This document shows positions 1 through 5,684 of a stretch of DNA of 5,762 bases, in pieces (the stretch's first letter is position 1; the number at the start of each line of letters is the position of its first letter). This DNA comes from Pseudomonadota bacterium (GTDB taxonomy: Bacteria; Pseudomonadota; Alphaproteobacteria; Rhizobiales; Xanthobacteraceae): positions 1 to 5,762 of the forward strand of contig JAEYTQ010000240.1 in assembly GCA_023433965.1 (NCBI GenBank). Direction: 5' to 3'. The notes under the pieces are model-generated. The model was not told the origin of the DNA, ran no database searches, and saw nothing but the letters and a program-made list of their open reading frames with translations. The translations under genes were made by a program, and so were the position numbers.

Positions 1-147
1 ATCGAACTGAAGTCGCTGCACCAGCGAGGCGTCGAGGTTCGCCGCGCGACACCGGAGTTGGGCGTGTCGACAACCCCCGTCGGATCGGGCTCGAGATCTT
101 CGTTGGCGAGCAAGCACCACCGGGGCTTCGAACTAAAGGTTTCCTGA
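1..147 (+). CDS. Possible 3' end of an unidentified gene running in from the left edge (partial)
   Basis: Frame 1 is open from the first base to a TGA at 145-147, giving 48 residues that end in GFELKVS. About 77 percent of its codons end in G or C, clearly more than the competing + frame (3-158, roughly half), which is what a real gene in this high-GC sequence would show. The tail is basic and Ser-rich, with no motif or membrane segment. I do not recognise the family. The piece is short and has no visible start, so it could still be a chance open frame. The gene, if real, would be convergent with the 69-residue gene that follows. Confidence 0.3.
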   Translation: MELKSLHQRGVEVRRATPELGVSTTPVGSGSRSSLASKHHRGFELKVS

Positions 148-161
148 AAGGGCGATGATGA

Positions 162-175
162 GCGGGTGCGCCCGC
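162..175. other. Small GC-rich hairpin between convergent gene ends
   Basis: GCGGG at 162-166 pairs with CCCGC at 171-175 around a 4-base loop. It sits between the possible + strand gene end at 147 and the minus-strand stop at 200. Neither strand has a run of T after it, so it is not a classical intrinsic terminator. It might stop or stabilise transcripts weakly, or mean nothing. Confidence 0.2.
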
Positions 176-199
176 GGCCAGCCATTCAGGCGCCGCCAC

Positions 200-409
200 T
201 CACGTCAGCATTGCAATGATCGCCTGAATCTGATCGGACGCGGCTGTCACCAGTCCGTCATATGACGTCTGGCCGTGTGCGGCGGCATTCAGGATGCATT
301 CGGCCACAGCCGCCTTCAGGCCGAACACCGATTGATGGGCCGGCACGCTTGCCATCACGGTCTCCAGCGCTTGACGCATGGTGTGAATGAGCTCGGAGCT
401 GTATTGCAT
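200..409 (-). CDS. Small conserved-looking hypothetical protein, 69 residues
   Basis: This encodes a 69-residue, probably cytoplasmic and helical protein starting MQYSSELIHTM and ending in TGA. The start is well supported: on the minus strand GGAGGA lies about six bases before the ATG (RBS within 410-420), one of the best Shine-Dalgarno sequences in the window. The protein is rich in Ala and hydrophobic residues in a heptad-like pattern (ALETVMASV, AVAECILNAAAHG), which suggests two or three amphipathic helices. It has no signal peptide and no clear membrane span. I do not recognise a named domain and assign no function. It lies 96 bp downstream of tspO on the same strand, far enough for its own promoter. 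The strong RBS and natural composition make it more likely real than not. Confidence 0.6.
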   Translation of the reverse strand: MQYSSELIHTMRQALETVMASVPAHQSVFGLKAAVAECILNAAAHGQTSYDGLVTAASDQIQAIIAMLT

Positions 410-420
410 GGGCTGTCCTC
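410..420 (-). promoter_or_regulatory. Strong Shine-Dalgarno of the 69-residue gene
   Basis: Read on the minus strand this is GGAGGACAGCC directly followed by ATG at 409. GGAGGA matches the anti-Shine-Dalgarno almost completely and sits at good spacing. It fixes the start codon of the small gene. Confidence 0.7.
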
Positions 421-505
421 CGCGCGCTGATATTGGGGCGTTCGTCCATGCTCGCCACTCACAAGCCTGAGATTGTTTTTTGAATCGGTCGAGACGCTGC
501 CCGCC

Positions 506-949
506 TCAATTCAAGCGCCAGATCGCCGCATTGAGCACGCCGGCGAACGCGACCCAGGCGGCGTAGGGCACGAACAGGGCGGCAGCGAGCCTGTCGCGTG
601 ACAGCTCGAGGCTGATGTAGGTCACGATCGCGACGAATAGCGCGATGAGGATGACGAGCGCGGCGCCGACCTGGTGCATCGTGAACATGACCGGAGACCA
701 TGCAAAGTTCAGGGCCATCTGCGCGGCCCAGGCCAGCATCGCTTTGCCCCTGGGCTCGCGGCGAAAGGTTCGCCACCCTGCAATGGCGATGAGCGTGTAG
801 AGAATCGTCCACGCCAGCGGGAACGCCCAGTTCGGCGGCACGAAGCCCGGCTTGGCAAGGGCCGCATACCACTCCCCCGGCGGATTCATCGTGCCGATCA
901 GCCCGCCGATGCCGACCACGCCCGCCACGAAGACCAACAACTGAAACAT
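506..949 (-). CDS. tspO: TspO/MBR family tryptophan-rich sensory protein
   Basis: This is a 147-residue integral membrane protein of the TspO/MBR (peripheral benzodiazepine receptor-like) family, the usual family length. The family folds as five transmembrane helices in the inner or outer membrane and binds porphyrins and other tetrapyrroles; in Rhodobacter TspO negatively affects photosynthesis genes in response to oxygen. Visible signatures are WYAALAKPGF at residues 27-36, then VPPNWAFP and W47 to Y51 (WTILY); LNFAWSPVMF at 80-89; and at the C-terminus PYAAWVAFAGVLNAAIWRLN, which ends the protein at 147. Hydrophobic stretches fit five helices, at about 3-21, 44-60, 71-90, 95-114 and 121-143. 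The ATG at 949 has AGGTG a few bases upstream. It is divergent from dinB across 43 bp. The family call is firm; the physiological ligand here cannot be seen. Confidence 0.95.
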   Translation of the reverse strand: MFQLLVFVAGVVGIGGLIGTMNPPGEWYAALAKPGFVPPNWAFPLAWTILYTLIAIAGWRTFRREPRGKAMLAWAAQMALNFAWSPVMFTMHQVGAALVILIALFVAIVTYISLELSRDRLAAALFVPYAAWVAFAGVLNAAIWRLN

Positions 950-992
950 CCATCACCTCGCGCTTCGCTTTGCCCGATTGTATCATCATTCC
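950..992. promoter_or_regulatory. 43-bp divergent promoter region of tspO and dinB
   Basis: Both genes must start transcription in or next to this short gap. On the minus strand TACAAT (977-982) resembles a -10 box and would place the tspO transcript start about 20 bases before its ATG, leaving room for its AGGTG ribosome site. On the plus strand TATCAT (981-986) overlaps it and lies only seven bases before the dinB ATG, so a dinB transcript using it would have almost no leader. Neither has a good -35 box. No alphaproteobacterial LexA box (GTTC-N7-GTTC or its complement) is present between the genes. These are reading-by-eye assignments. Confidence 0.35.
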
Positions 993-2093
993 ATGAGCGA
1001 TTCCGACCCGGTCACCGGCAGCGCAGCGCCGGTGCGCAAGATCATCCATATCGACATGGATGCCTTCTATGCCTCGGTGGAACAGCGCGACAATCCGCAA
1101 CTGCGTGGCCAGCCGGTCGCGGTCGGAGGCTCCGCGGAGCGCGGCGTCGTCGCGGCCGCCAGCTATGAGGCGCGCAGGTTCGGCGTTCGCTCTGCCATGC
1201 CGTCGGTGACCGCGAAGCGCCAATGTCCCGATCTGATCTTCGTCAAGCCGCGCTTCGAGGTCTACAAGGCAATCAGCAGGCAGATCCGCGACATCTTTGC
1301 CGAGCACACGCCCGTCATCGAGCCATTGTCGCTCGACGAAGCCTATCTGGACGTGACGCAGAACCTGCAAGGCATTCCGCTGGCGCGCGACATCGCGCTC
1401 AAGATCCGCGCGAAGATCAAGGCCGAAACTGGCCTCAATGCGTCGGCGGGCGTCTCTTACAACAAGTTTCTGGCCAAGCTCGCCTCCGACCACCGCAAGC
1501 CCAACGGGCAATTCGTGATCTCGCCGGAGATGGGGCCGGCTTTCGTCGAGACGCTGCCGGTCGGCAAGTTCCACGGGATCGGCCCGGCAACGGCTGCGAA
1601 GATGAACGCGCTCGGCCTGTTCACCGGCCTCGACATCCGCAACCAGTCGCTGGCGTTCATGAACGCGAATTTCGGCAAGTCGGGCGCCTATTACTACTGG
1701 ATCTCACGCGGCGTCGACGAGCGGCCGGTTCGGGCCAACCGGATCCGCAAGTCGATCGGCGCCGAGAACACGTTCTCGAGCGACCTCGATGCATTCGAGG
1801 AACTCGCCGCCGAGCTCAAGCCTCTCGTCGACAAGGTCTGGCGCCACTGCGAGGCCACCGGCAATCGCGGCCGCACCGTCACCTTGAAGGTCAAGTTCGC
1901 GGACTTCGAAATCATCACGCGCAGCAGATCCACCGCGGCCCCGGTTGCGGGACGCGACGATCTGGAGCGGCTGGCTTGCGGCCTACTCGAAGCCGAGATG
2001 CCGCTGCCCAAGCGCGTCAGGCTGCTGGGCGTCTCGCTGTCGTCGCTGCAGGCCGCCGGCGATTCGGAGCCGCAGCTGACGCTTGGCATTTGA
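993..2093 (+). CDS. dinB: DNA polymerase IV (Y-family translesion polymerase)
   Basis: This encodes a 366-residue error-prone DNA polymerase that copies past damaged template bases, acting in the cytoplasm with the beta sliding clamp. Metal-binding catalytic residues are visible: D21 in HIDMDAFYASVEQ and D115-E116 in SLDEAYLDV, equivalent to D8, D103 and E104 of E. coli Pol IV. Y26 occupies the steric-gate position (F13 in E. coli, Y12 in archaeal Dpo4). The palm/finger region includes ASAGVSYNKFLAKLASD (150-166), followed by a helix-hairpin-helix thumb (HGIGPATAAKM, 194-204) and a little-finger domain from about 250. The protein ends QLTLGI, a clean clamp-binding motif, so it is full length. 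I chose the ATG at 993; an in-frame TTG at 978 would add five residues. Neither start has a recognisable Shine-Dalgarno. Gene is divergent from tspO and convergent with the 97-residue gene. Confidence 0.96.
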   Translation: MSDSDPVTGSAAPVRKIIHIDMDAFYASVEQRDNPQLRGQPVAVGGSAERGVVAAASYEARRFGVRSAMPSVTAKRQCPDLIFVKPRFEVYKAISRQIRDIFAEHTPVIEPLSLDEAYLDVTQNLQGIPLARDIALKIRAKIKAETGLNASAGVSYNKFLAKLASDHRKPNGQFVISPEMGPAFVETLPVGKFHGIGPATAAKMNALGLFTGLDIRNQSLAFMNANFGKSGAYYYWISRGVDERPVRANRIRKSIGAENTFSSDLDAFEELAAELKPLVDKVWRHCEATGNRGRTVTLKVKFADFEIITRSRSTAAPVAGRDDLERLACGLLEAEMPLPKRVRLLGVSLSSLQAAGDSEPQLTLGI

Positions 2094-2165
2094 GCGCGGC
2101 CCGAGCCTCGTCGATAGAGACTTAGACCGCCATCGGGATCCGAACGCCGGCGGCACTGAGGCCGC

Positions 2166-2459
2166 TCAATGCTTCATATGCTCGAACACCACGATCACGC
2201 CGGTCGGTTCGGGCTCATGCGCCATCAGGCGCGTCAGGTCGGAATCGCCCCAATCGGCGAGGCTGACGACCTCGCCGCTCGGGCGGTCGGCGCCTGGCGA
2301 TCCCGTCGGCTCGACCACCTTGAGGCCCATCTCGTCGACGAAGAAGGTGTGTTCGCCGAACATGCTGTTGAGCTGCGGCATCGCGGGATGTTCGTCGGGC
2401 AGCACCTGAGCGCCGAGTTGGTTGACGGTCTGCTTCACCTGTTCGGATGTGAGCTTCAT
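2166..2459 (-). CDS. Hypothetical protein, 97 residues, possibly general-stress regulated
   Basis: This is a small acidic soluble protein starting MKLTSEQVKQTVNQLG and ending VIVVFEHMKH before TGA. It has no signal peptide, no membrane segment and no catalytic motif I recognise; it looks like a small alpha/beta protein with a short disordered middle (PTGSPGADRPSGE) and a negatively charged stretch (LADWGDSDLT). I think it belongs to a family of uncharacterised rhizobial proteins, but this is from memory and not testable here. The start at 2459 is preferred because GGAG stands six bases before it on the minus strand; an in-frame ATG at 2489 would add ten residues but has no ribosome site. A candidate EcfG promoter lies 85-110 bp upstream. 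It is convergent with dinB, with 72 bp between the stops. Confidence 0.75.
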   Translation of the reverse strand: MKLTSEQVKQTVNQLGAQVLPDEHPAMPQLNSMFGEHTFFVDEMGLKVVEPTGSPGADRPSGEVVSLADWGDSDLTRLMAHEPEPTGVIVVFEHMKH

Positions 2460-2543
2460 GAGCTGCTCCGTTTCTGTATCCGGTTTCATTGATCAGGCGG
2501 GGAGCGCGCATAGCCCGCCGTTGTCCGCCCGGCTCAAAGTCCC

Positions 2544-2569
2544 GAACAGGGGCTGCGGGCAAATGTTCC
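2544..2569 (-). promoter_or_regulatory. Candidate EcfG (general stress response) promoter
   Basis: Read on the minus strand, GGAAC (2565-2569) is followed by 16 bases and then TGTT (2545-2548). The alphaproteobacterial EcfG consensus is GGAAC, 16-17 bases, CGTT, so the -35 element is perfect and the -10 element has three of four bases. It points at the 97-residue gene and would give a leader of roughly 75-80 bases to the ATG at 2459. I looked for GGAAC in the other intergenic gaps and found none; the other copies I noticed lie inside coding regions. This supports stress control of the small gene but is a pattern match only. Confidence 0.5.
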
Positions 2570-2661
2570 TGCAAAATGTATTTCGTGATCGGTGGGGCCG
2601 CATCTGCCGCGCTCGCGGCACAAGATCGCCACAGGGTGCACACGATCCGGCGATGGGCGCG

Positions 2662-3348
2662 CTATTCGCTACTGTTCTCGCCGACCGAGAGCGCGCAGAT
2701 GCGCGACAGATAGGTGTAGGGCAGCCCGGTCTCCGCGGCCCAGGCGTTGAACTGCGCCTGCACCTTGGCGAGATCGCCCTTCGATTTCACCTGTTCGGCG
2801 ATGTCGAGCCCTGCATCGCGCAGGGAGGCTACCACGTCCTTCGACGTGACGAAGCCGTCCCACCCGACGAAGCGCAGCAGCATCTGGCCGGTGTTGCCGC
2901 CGAGCCGGCTGCCGCGTTTGTTGAGCAGATCGAGCAGGCCGATCTCGTTGGAAGACGGCCATTTCGCCAGAAAGTTGCCGAAGCTGCCGTGTTCCTTCGC
3001 GATCTCCTGCACGAAGCCGGCGTTGTCGCGCACCGACATGATCTTGGCGCTGTTGCGCACGATCCGCGCATCGCGCAGCAGACCTTCCCAATAGTCTTCG
3101 GGCTGGAAGCTGAGCTTGGCCGGCTGGAAACGCAGGAAGGCCTCTTCGAAGCCGTCCCATTTCGAATCGATCACGCTCCAGGCAAAGCCGGCGCAGAACA
3201 CCCGCTTGGTCATTTCGGCAAGGATGCGGTCGTCGCCGAGCTTCGCCAGCCGCCCGAGGTCCGGCTTGGCCGGCATCAGCTTCTCCAGCGCCTTGGCGCC
3301 GCCTTTGCGCTTCTCGGCACGGGCGCGAATGGTCTTGAAGGAGATCAT
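2662..3348 (-). CDS. DNA-3-methyladenine glycosylase I (Tag)-like protein, diverged
   Basis: This 228-residue cytoplasmic protein resembles the Tag family of the helix-hairpin-helix glycosylases, which cut alkylated bases from DNA. Matches to E. coli Tag as I recall it: CAGFAWSVIDSKW (52-64) against QAGLSWITVLKKR, including the conserved Trp (W57, Tag W46); F-EEAFLRFQPAKL against the YRACFHQFDP region; ARIVRNSAKIMSVRDNA against GIIRHRGKIQAIIGNA; and LLNKRGSRLGG with a following GQMLLRFVGWDGF against LKKRGFKFVG. Differences matter: the N-terminal Cys and His and the C-terminal His and Cys that hold zinc in Tag are absent, and the base-recognition Glu (E38) is replaced by R49. There is instead a basic N-terminus (about 40 residues, RARAEKRKGGAKALEK). 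So fold and DNA binding are likely, but substrate or even activity is uncertain. The ATG at 3348 fits the homology; it has no good ribosome site, and the open frame continues to 3459. Confidence 0.8.
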   Translation of the reverse strand: MISFKTIRARAEKRKGGAKALEKLMPAKPDLGRLAKLGDDRILAEMTKRVFCAGFAWSVIDSKWDGFEEAFLRFQPAKLSFQPEDYWEGLLRDARIVRNSAKIMSVRDNAGFVQEIAKEHGSFGNFLAKWPSSNEIGLLDLLNKRGSRLGGNTGQMLLRFVGWDGFVTSKDVVASLRDAGLDIAEQVKSKGDLAKVQAQFNAWAAETGLPYTYLSRICALSVGENSSE

Positions 3349-3566
3349 GGGGACACACGTTTCGAAGACAGGCCACGACAGCAGAAATCGGAGATGCGGT
3401 CCAGCCCGGCGCTTCTTCCTTGTTGCGGAGCTCTTGCGCTCTGCGACGCGCCGCAGCATGCTATCGCTCGTCGGATTGATCCGATGGGCAGCCGGGCTGG
3501 TCTGCTTCTTGCTTTATGACGTTTTGGAATTCCCTGACATTTTGATCTCTCGCCGACGGTCCTCCA
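3349..3566. promoter_or_regulatory. Divergent intergenic region with an inverted repeat
   Basis: This 218-bp gap separates the start of the glycosylase-like gene from the start of the phosphoesterase gene and must hold both promoters. The right part (about 3505-3550) is AT-richer than the genes, as promoter DNA often is. I could not place convincing -35/-10 pairs on either strand. It contains TCGGAT-TG-ATCCGA at 3471-3484 and the palindrome GGAATTCC at 3525-3532 or close by. An open minus-strand frame covers 3349-3459, but its arginine- and lysine-rich product does not resemble the family. Confidence 0.4.
3471..3484. repeat. 14-bp inverted repeat, possible operator
   Basis: TCGGAT (3471-3476) and ATCCGA (3479-3484) are perfect reverse complements with a 2-base centre. 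It lies near the middle of a divergent intergenic region, a typical place for a repressor or activator dimer to bind. No regulator gene adjoins it, and a repeat of this size can occur by chance. Confidence 0.3.
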
Positions 3567-4393
3567 ATGCGCTGCCTCGTCGTGGCTGACCTGCACTATT
3601 CCCTGCCGCAACTCGACTGGCTGGTCAGCGCGGCGCCGCAATTCGACCTCGTGATTTTCGCGGGCGATGCGCTCGACATCGGCTCGATGGTGGATTTCCG
3701 CGCCCAGATCGTGGTGGTGAAGAAGTACCTCGCGCTGCTGGCCGCGACGACGCGCGTGATCCTCTGCTCCGGCAATCATGATCTCGACGAGCGCAACGCC
3801 GAAGGCGAGAAGATTTCGCGCTGGATCTCGGAGGTGCGCGAGCTTGGCATTGCCTGCGACGGCGACAGCCTCACCGTCGGTGATATCCTGTTCACGGTGT
3901 GCCCATGGTGGGACGGACCGCAGGCCAAGCAGCGCCTGGTCGAGCAGTTGCGCGATGCCGCGGCCGTCCGGCGCCGCGCTGGATATGGGCGCATCACGCA
4001 CCGCCGGCGGATTCACCGACGAGCTGGGGTGGCAAGCGCTTCTTCGGCGATGTCGATCTGGTGCAGTGGATCAGGCAATATCAGCCGTCCCTGGTGATCT
4101 CGGGCCATGTGCATCAATCGCCCTTCATCGGCAATGGATCGTGGTTCGACCGGCTGGGCCAGACCTGGGTCTTCAACACCGGCCTGCAACCCGGCCGTCC
4201 GCCGACCTACATCGTGCTGGACCTCGACGCCGACAAGGCGTTCTGGCTTGCGGCCGGCGAAGCCCAGTGGATCGACCTGAATGCGCCGTTGCTGCGCCCC
4301 GCCGCTCCCGTCGAAGCGCCGCCGCCATGGCTCACATTCTTGGATCGGATTGCCGATCCGAGCCTGGCGAGACCTCAAGCGGCGGCAGGTTGA
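3567..4393 (+). pseudogene. Calcineurin-like metallophosphoesterase, frameshifted
   Basis: The gene encodes a two-metal phosphoesterase of the calcineurin-like superfamily, but the motifs are split over two frames. Frame one (from ATG 3567) has DLH (D8, H10), GD (G33-D34) and GNHD (69-72), then PWWDG; after about 3965 it turns into arginine-rich nonsense and stops at 4097 (176 residues). The frame shifted by -1 carries on with WIWAHHAPP, a conserved His motif, and SGHVHQSPF, the final metal-binding motif, and ends at 4393. One extra C after 3965 would join them into about 275 residues, a normal length. The 176-residue product would lack two of the metal-binding motifs and is unlikely to be active. 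No slippery heptamer is visible at the junction, so programmed frameshifting is not favoured; a real deletion or a sequencing error fits. The substrate cannot be told. No Shine-Dalgarno precedes the ATG. Confidence 0.85.
3960..3972 (+). other. Frameshift site in the metallophosphoesterase gene
   Basis: The reading frame that makes sense changes here. Upstream codons read Asp-Ala-Ala-Ala through 3965; downstream the sense frame resumes with CCG at 3968 and reads Pro-Ala-Pro-Arg-Trp-Ile-Trp. Adding one C after GCGGCC restores Ala-Arg-Pro-Ala-Pro-Arg-Trp. The exact base cannot be fixed within a few codons because the surrounding residues are poorly conserved. Confidence 0.7.
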
Positions 4394-4817
4394 TCATGCT
4401 CTGGAGCACCTCGCCGACCATGGCCAGATGCGTGCCGTGGCCGGCATATTGCCGCTTGAGATCGGCGAGATAGGTGTTGGCGGCATTGAGCCGCTGCGCC
4501 AGCATCTTTGCGATCAGCAGCGCCACGTTGGGCTCCCTCGCGAGAAAAGCGGCGGCATCCTCGAATTCGGTGACGACCGCATCGGAGCAGGCTCGCACGG
4601 TTGCGGTATGCGGCTGGCCCAGCAGCACGGACATTTCGCCCAGCACTGCGCCTGGCTCGGTGACGGTCGCGACGACCATCTCGCCCTTGAGCACCTCGAG
4701 CTTGCCTTGCATCAGCACGTAGAGATGGCCGGTGGTGCCCCCCTCCGTGACGATCGTCGTGCCGGCTGCGAACTGCCGCTCCGTTCCGCCGGTGCAATGG
4801 TCCAGGACCGCACGCAT
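4332..4817 (-). CDS. Stand-alone cyclic nucleotide-binding domain protein
   Basis: This 161-residue protein is essentially one cyclic-nucleotide-binding (CNB, Crp/cNMP-type) beta-barrel followed by a helical tail, with no helix-turn-helix or enzyme domain. Numbered from the ATG at 4817: FAAGTTIVTEGGTTGHLYVLMQGKLEV at about 16-42, then the phosphate-binding cassette GEMSVLLGQPHTATVRA at 60-76, with the conserved Glu at 61. The usual cassette Arg is His (70), so cyclic-nucleotide binding is doubtful. The tail, ALLIAKMLAQRLNAANTYLADLK, is a helix resembling the CRP dimer helix. I chose 4817 because GGGAG lies upstream (10 bases) and the codons between 4850 and 4817 are not GC-biased at third positions; ATG 4850 would add 11 residues. 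It lies 96 bp downstream of the cis-prenyltransferase and overlaps the phosphoesterase end by 62 bp. Confidence 0.88.
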   Translation of the reverse strand: MRAVLDHCTGGTERQFAAGTTIVTEGGTTGHLYVLMQGKLEVLKGEMVVATVTEPGAVLGEMSVLLGQPHTATVRACSDAVVTEFEDAAAFLAREPNVALLIAKMLAQRLNAANTYLADLKRQYAGHGTHLAMVGEVLQSMINLPPLEVSPGSDRQSDPRM

Positions 4818-4913
4818 CTTGCGAAAGCTCCCATCACTCGGACACTTCATCGCGGAAGACTAGAGCACGATCCGTGCCAAGCGGCAATCAACGCGACTGC
4901 GGCGGTCGCGAGA

Positions 4914-5654
4914 TCACACGCGAGAGAGCGAAGGCACCTCCTCAGGCAAGATCGCCTGAAGGCCGCCGAAACGGCGCTCGCGGCCATGGAAGGCGGCCAA
5001 CGCCTCGGCGAGATCGCCCGCATCGAATTCGGGCCACATCCGCTCGGTGAAGTGCAGCTCGGCATAGGCGCCCTCCCAGAGCAGGAAGTCCGACAGCCGC
5101 TTCTCGCCGGAAGTGCGGATGATGAGATCGACGTCGCGGAGGCCAGCCTCGCCGGTAACGAGCTGCGAGAACGCCTCACGCGTGAGGCTGGTCAGCGCGG
5201 CCGCCTTCGCCGCGGCGTTGAGGATGGCGTCGCGCGCGGAATAGTCGACCGCGATGCGCAGATGGAGCGTGGCGCCACCGGCGGTGGCGTCCTCGGCGCG
5301 CGCGATCGCTTGGGCGATGCCCTCGGGCAGGCGGTCGCGGCGGCCGATCACGGTCAGGCGCACGCCGTTCCTGACCAGGCTCTGCACTTCGTTGGACAGG
5401 TAGAAGCGCATTAGCGTCATCAGCGCGGCGACCTCGGCCTTGGGCCTGCGCCAATTGTCGGTGGAGAAGGCGTAGAGCGTCAGCGTGCCGATGCCCTGCT
5501 TGGGCGCGGCCTCGACGATGCGGCGGATGGTCTCGACGCCGGCCTCGTGGCCGCGCATGCGCGACAGGCCGCGCCCCGTCGCCCACCTGCCGTTTCCGTC
5601 CATGATGATGCCGACGTGAAGCTTGTCGTCACGGGACACGAGCTTACTTTGCAT
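4914..5654 (-). CDS. uppS: UppS-family isoprenyl (cis-prenyl) transferase
   Basis: This 246-residue enzyme belongs to the undecaprenyl diphosphate synthase family, which adds isopentenyl diphosphate units in cis to an allylic diphosphate and usually makes the lipid carrier for cell-wall sugars. Signatures: HVGIIMDGNGRWA (13-25, with catalytic D19), GHEAG (35-39), LTLYAFSTDNWRRP (58-71), IRTSGEKRLSDFLLWEGAYAELHF (179-202, with R180, E184, R186 and E199) and WPEF (207-210), then FHGRERRFGG near the end. Length matches the 253 residues of E. coli UppS. Several family positions differ: Asp for Glu in STENW, AVDYSARDAI for ANYGGRWDI, and SDF for SNF. It could therefore be a paralogue with another chain length or substrate. 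The ATG at 5654 has GGAG eight bases upstream; a TTG at 5672 is also in frame. The upstream gene ends 30 bp before it, suggesting one transcript. Confidence 0.92.
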   Translation of the reverse strand: MQSKLVSRDDKLHVGIIMDGNGRWATGRGLSRMRGHEAGVETIRRIVEAAPKQGIGTLTLYAFSTDNWRRPKAEVAALMTLMRFYLSNEVQSLVRNGVRLTVIGRRDRLPEGIAQAIARAEDATAGGATLHLRIAVDYSARDAILNAAAKAAALTSLTREAFSQLVTGEAGLRDVDLIIRTSGEKRLSDFLLWEGAYAELHFTERMWPEFDAGDLAEALAAFHGRERRFGGLQAILPEEVPSLSRV

Positions 5655-5670
5655 GACAAAGTCTCCGGTC
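5655..5670 (-). promoter_or_regulatory. Shine-Dalgarno of the cis-prenyltransferase gene
   Basis: On the minus strand CCGGAGACTTTGTC precedes the ATG at 5654, so GGAG sits eight bases before the start. This favours 5654 over the in-frame TTG at 5672, which has no ribosome site. Confidence 0.6.
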
Positions 5671-5684
5671 AAAAAAGGGGCGGA

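Noticed and set aside
184..229. Inverted repeat of 9 bp (ATTCAGGCG / CGCCTGAAT) with a 28-base loop around the stop of the 69-residue gene
   Set aside because: One such pair is expected by chance in a window of this size, it lies partly in coding sequence, and no T-run follows, so it is not a terminator.
978..992. TTG at 978 as the dinB start
   Set aside because: It adds only five residues (TTG TAT CAT CAT TCC), has no ribosome site, and overlaps the probable promoter; ATG 993 is simpler.
459..1574. Long open frame (371 codons) on the minus strand across tspO and dinB
   Set aside because: Its product is Arg/Asp-rich without family motifs and it lies antisense to the unmistakable dinB and in another frame of tspO. 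It is a high-GC shadow.
2094..2165. Terminator between convergent dinB and the 97-residue gene
   Set aside because: Only loose GC-rich complementarity (GCGGCC near 2096 with GGCCGC near 2160) and no T-run on either strand.
2422..3519. Long open frame (365 codons) on the plus strand
   Set aside because: It is antisense to the Tag-like gene and has no motif; typical shadow in high-GC DNA.
3900..4097. Programmed -1 frameshifting in the phosphoesterase
   Set aside because: The direction fits, but there is no slippery heptamer near the junction and no such recoding is known to me in this family; a one-base deletion is simpler.
4281..5414. Long open frame (377 codons) on the plus strand
   Set aside because: It runs antisense to the CNB and cis-prenyltransferase genes, both with clear motifs; its product is His/Arg/Gly-rich nonsense.
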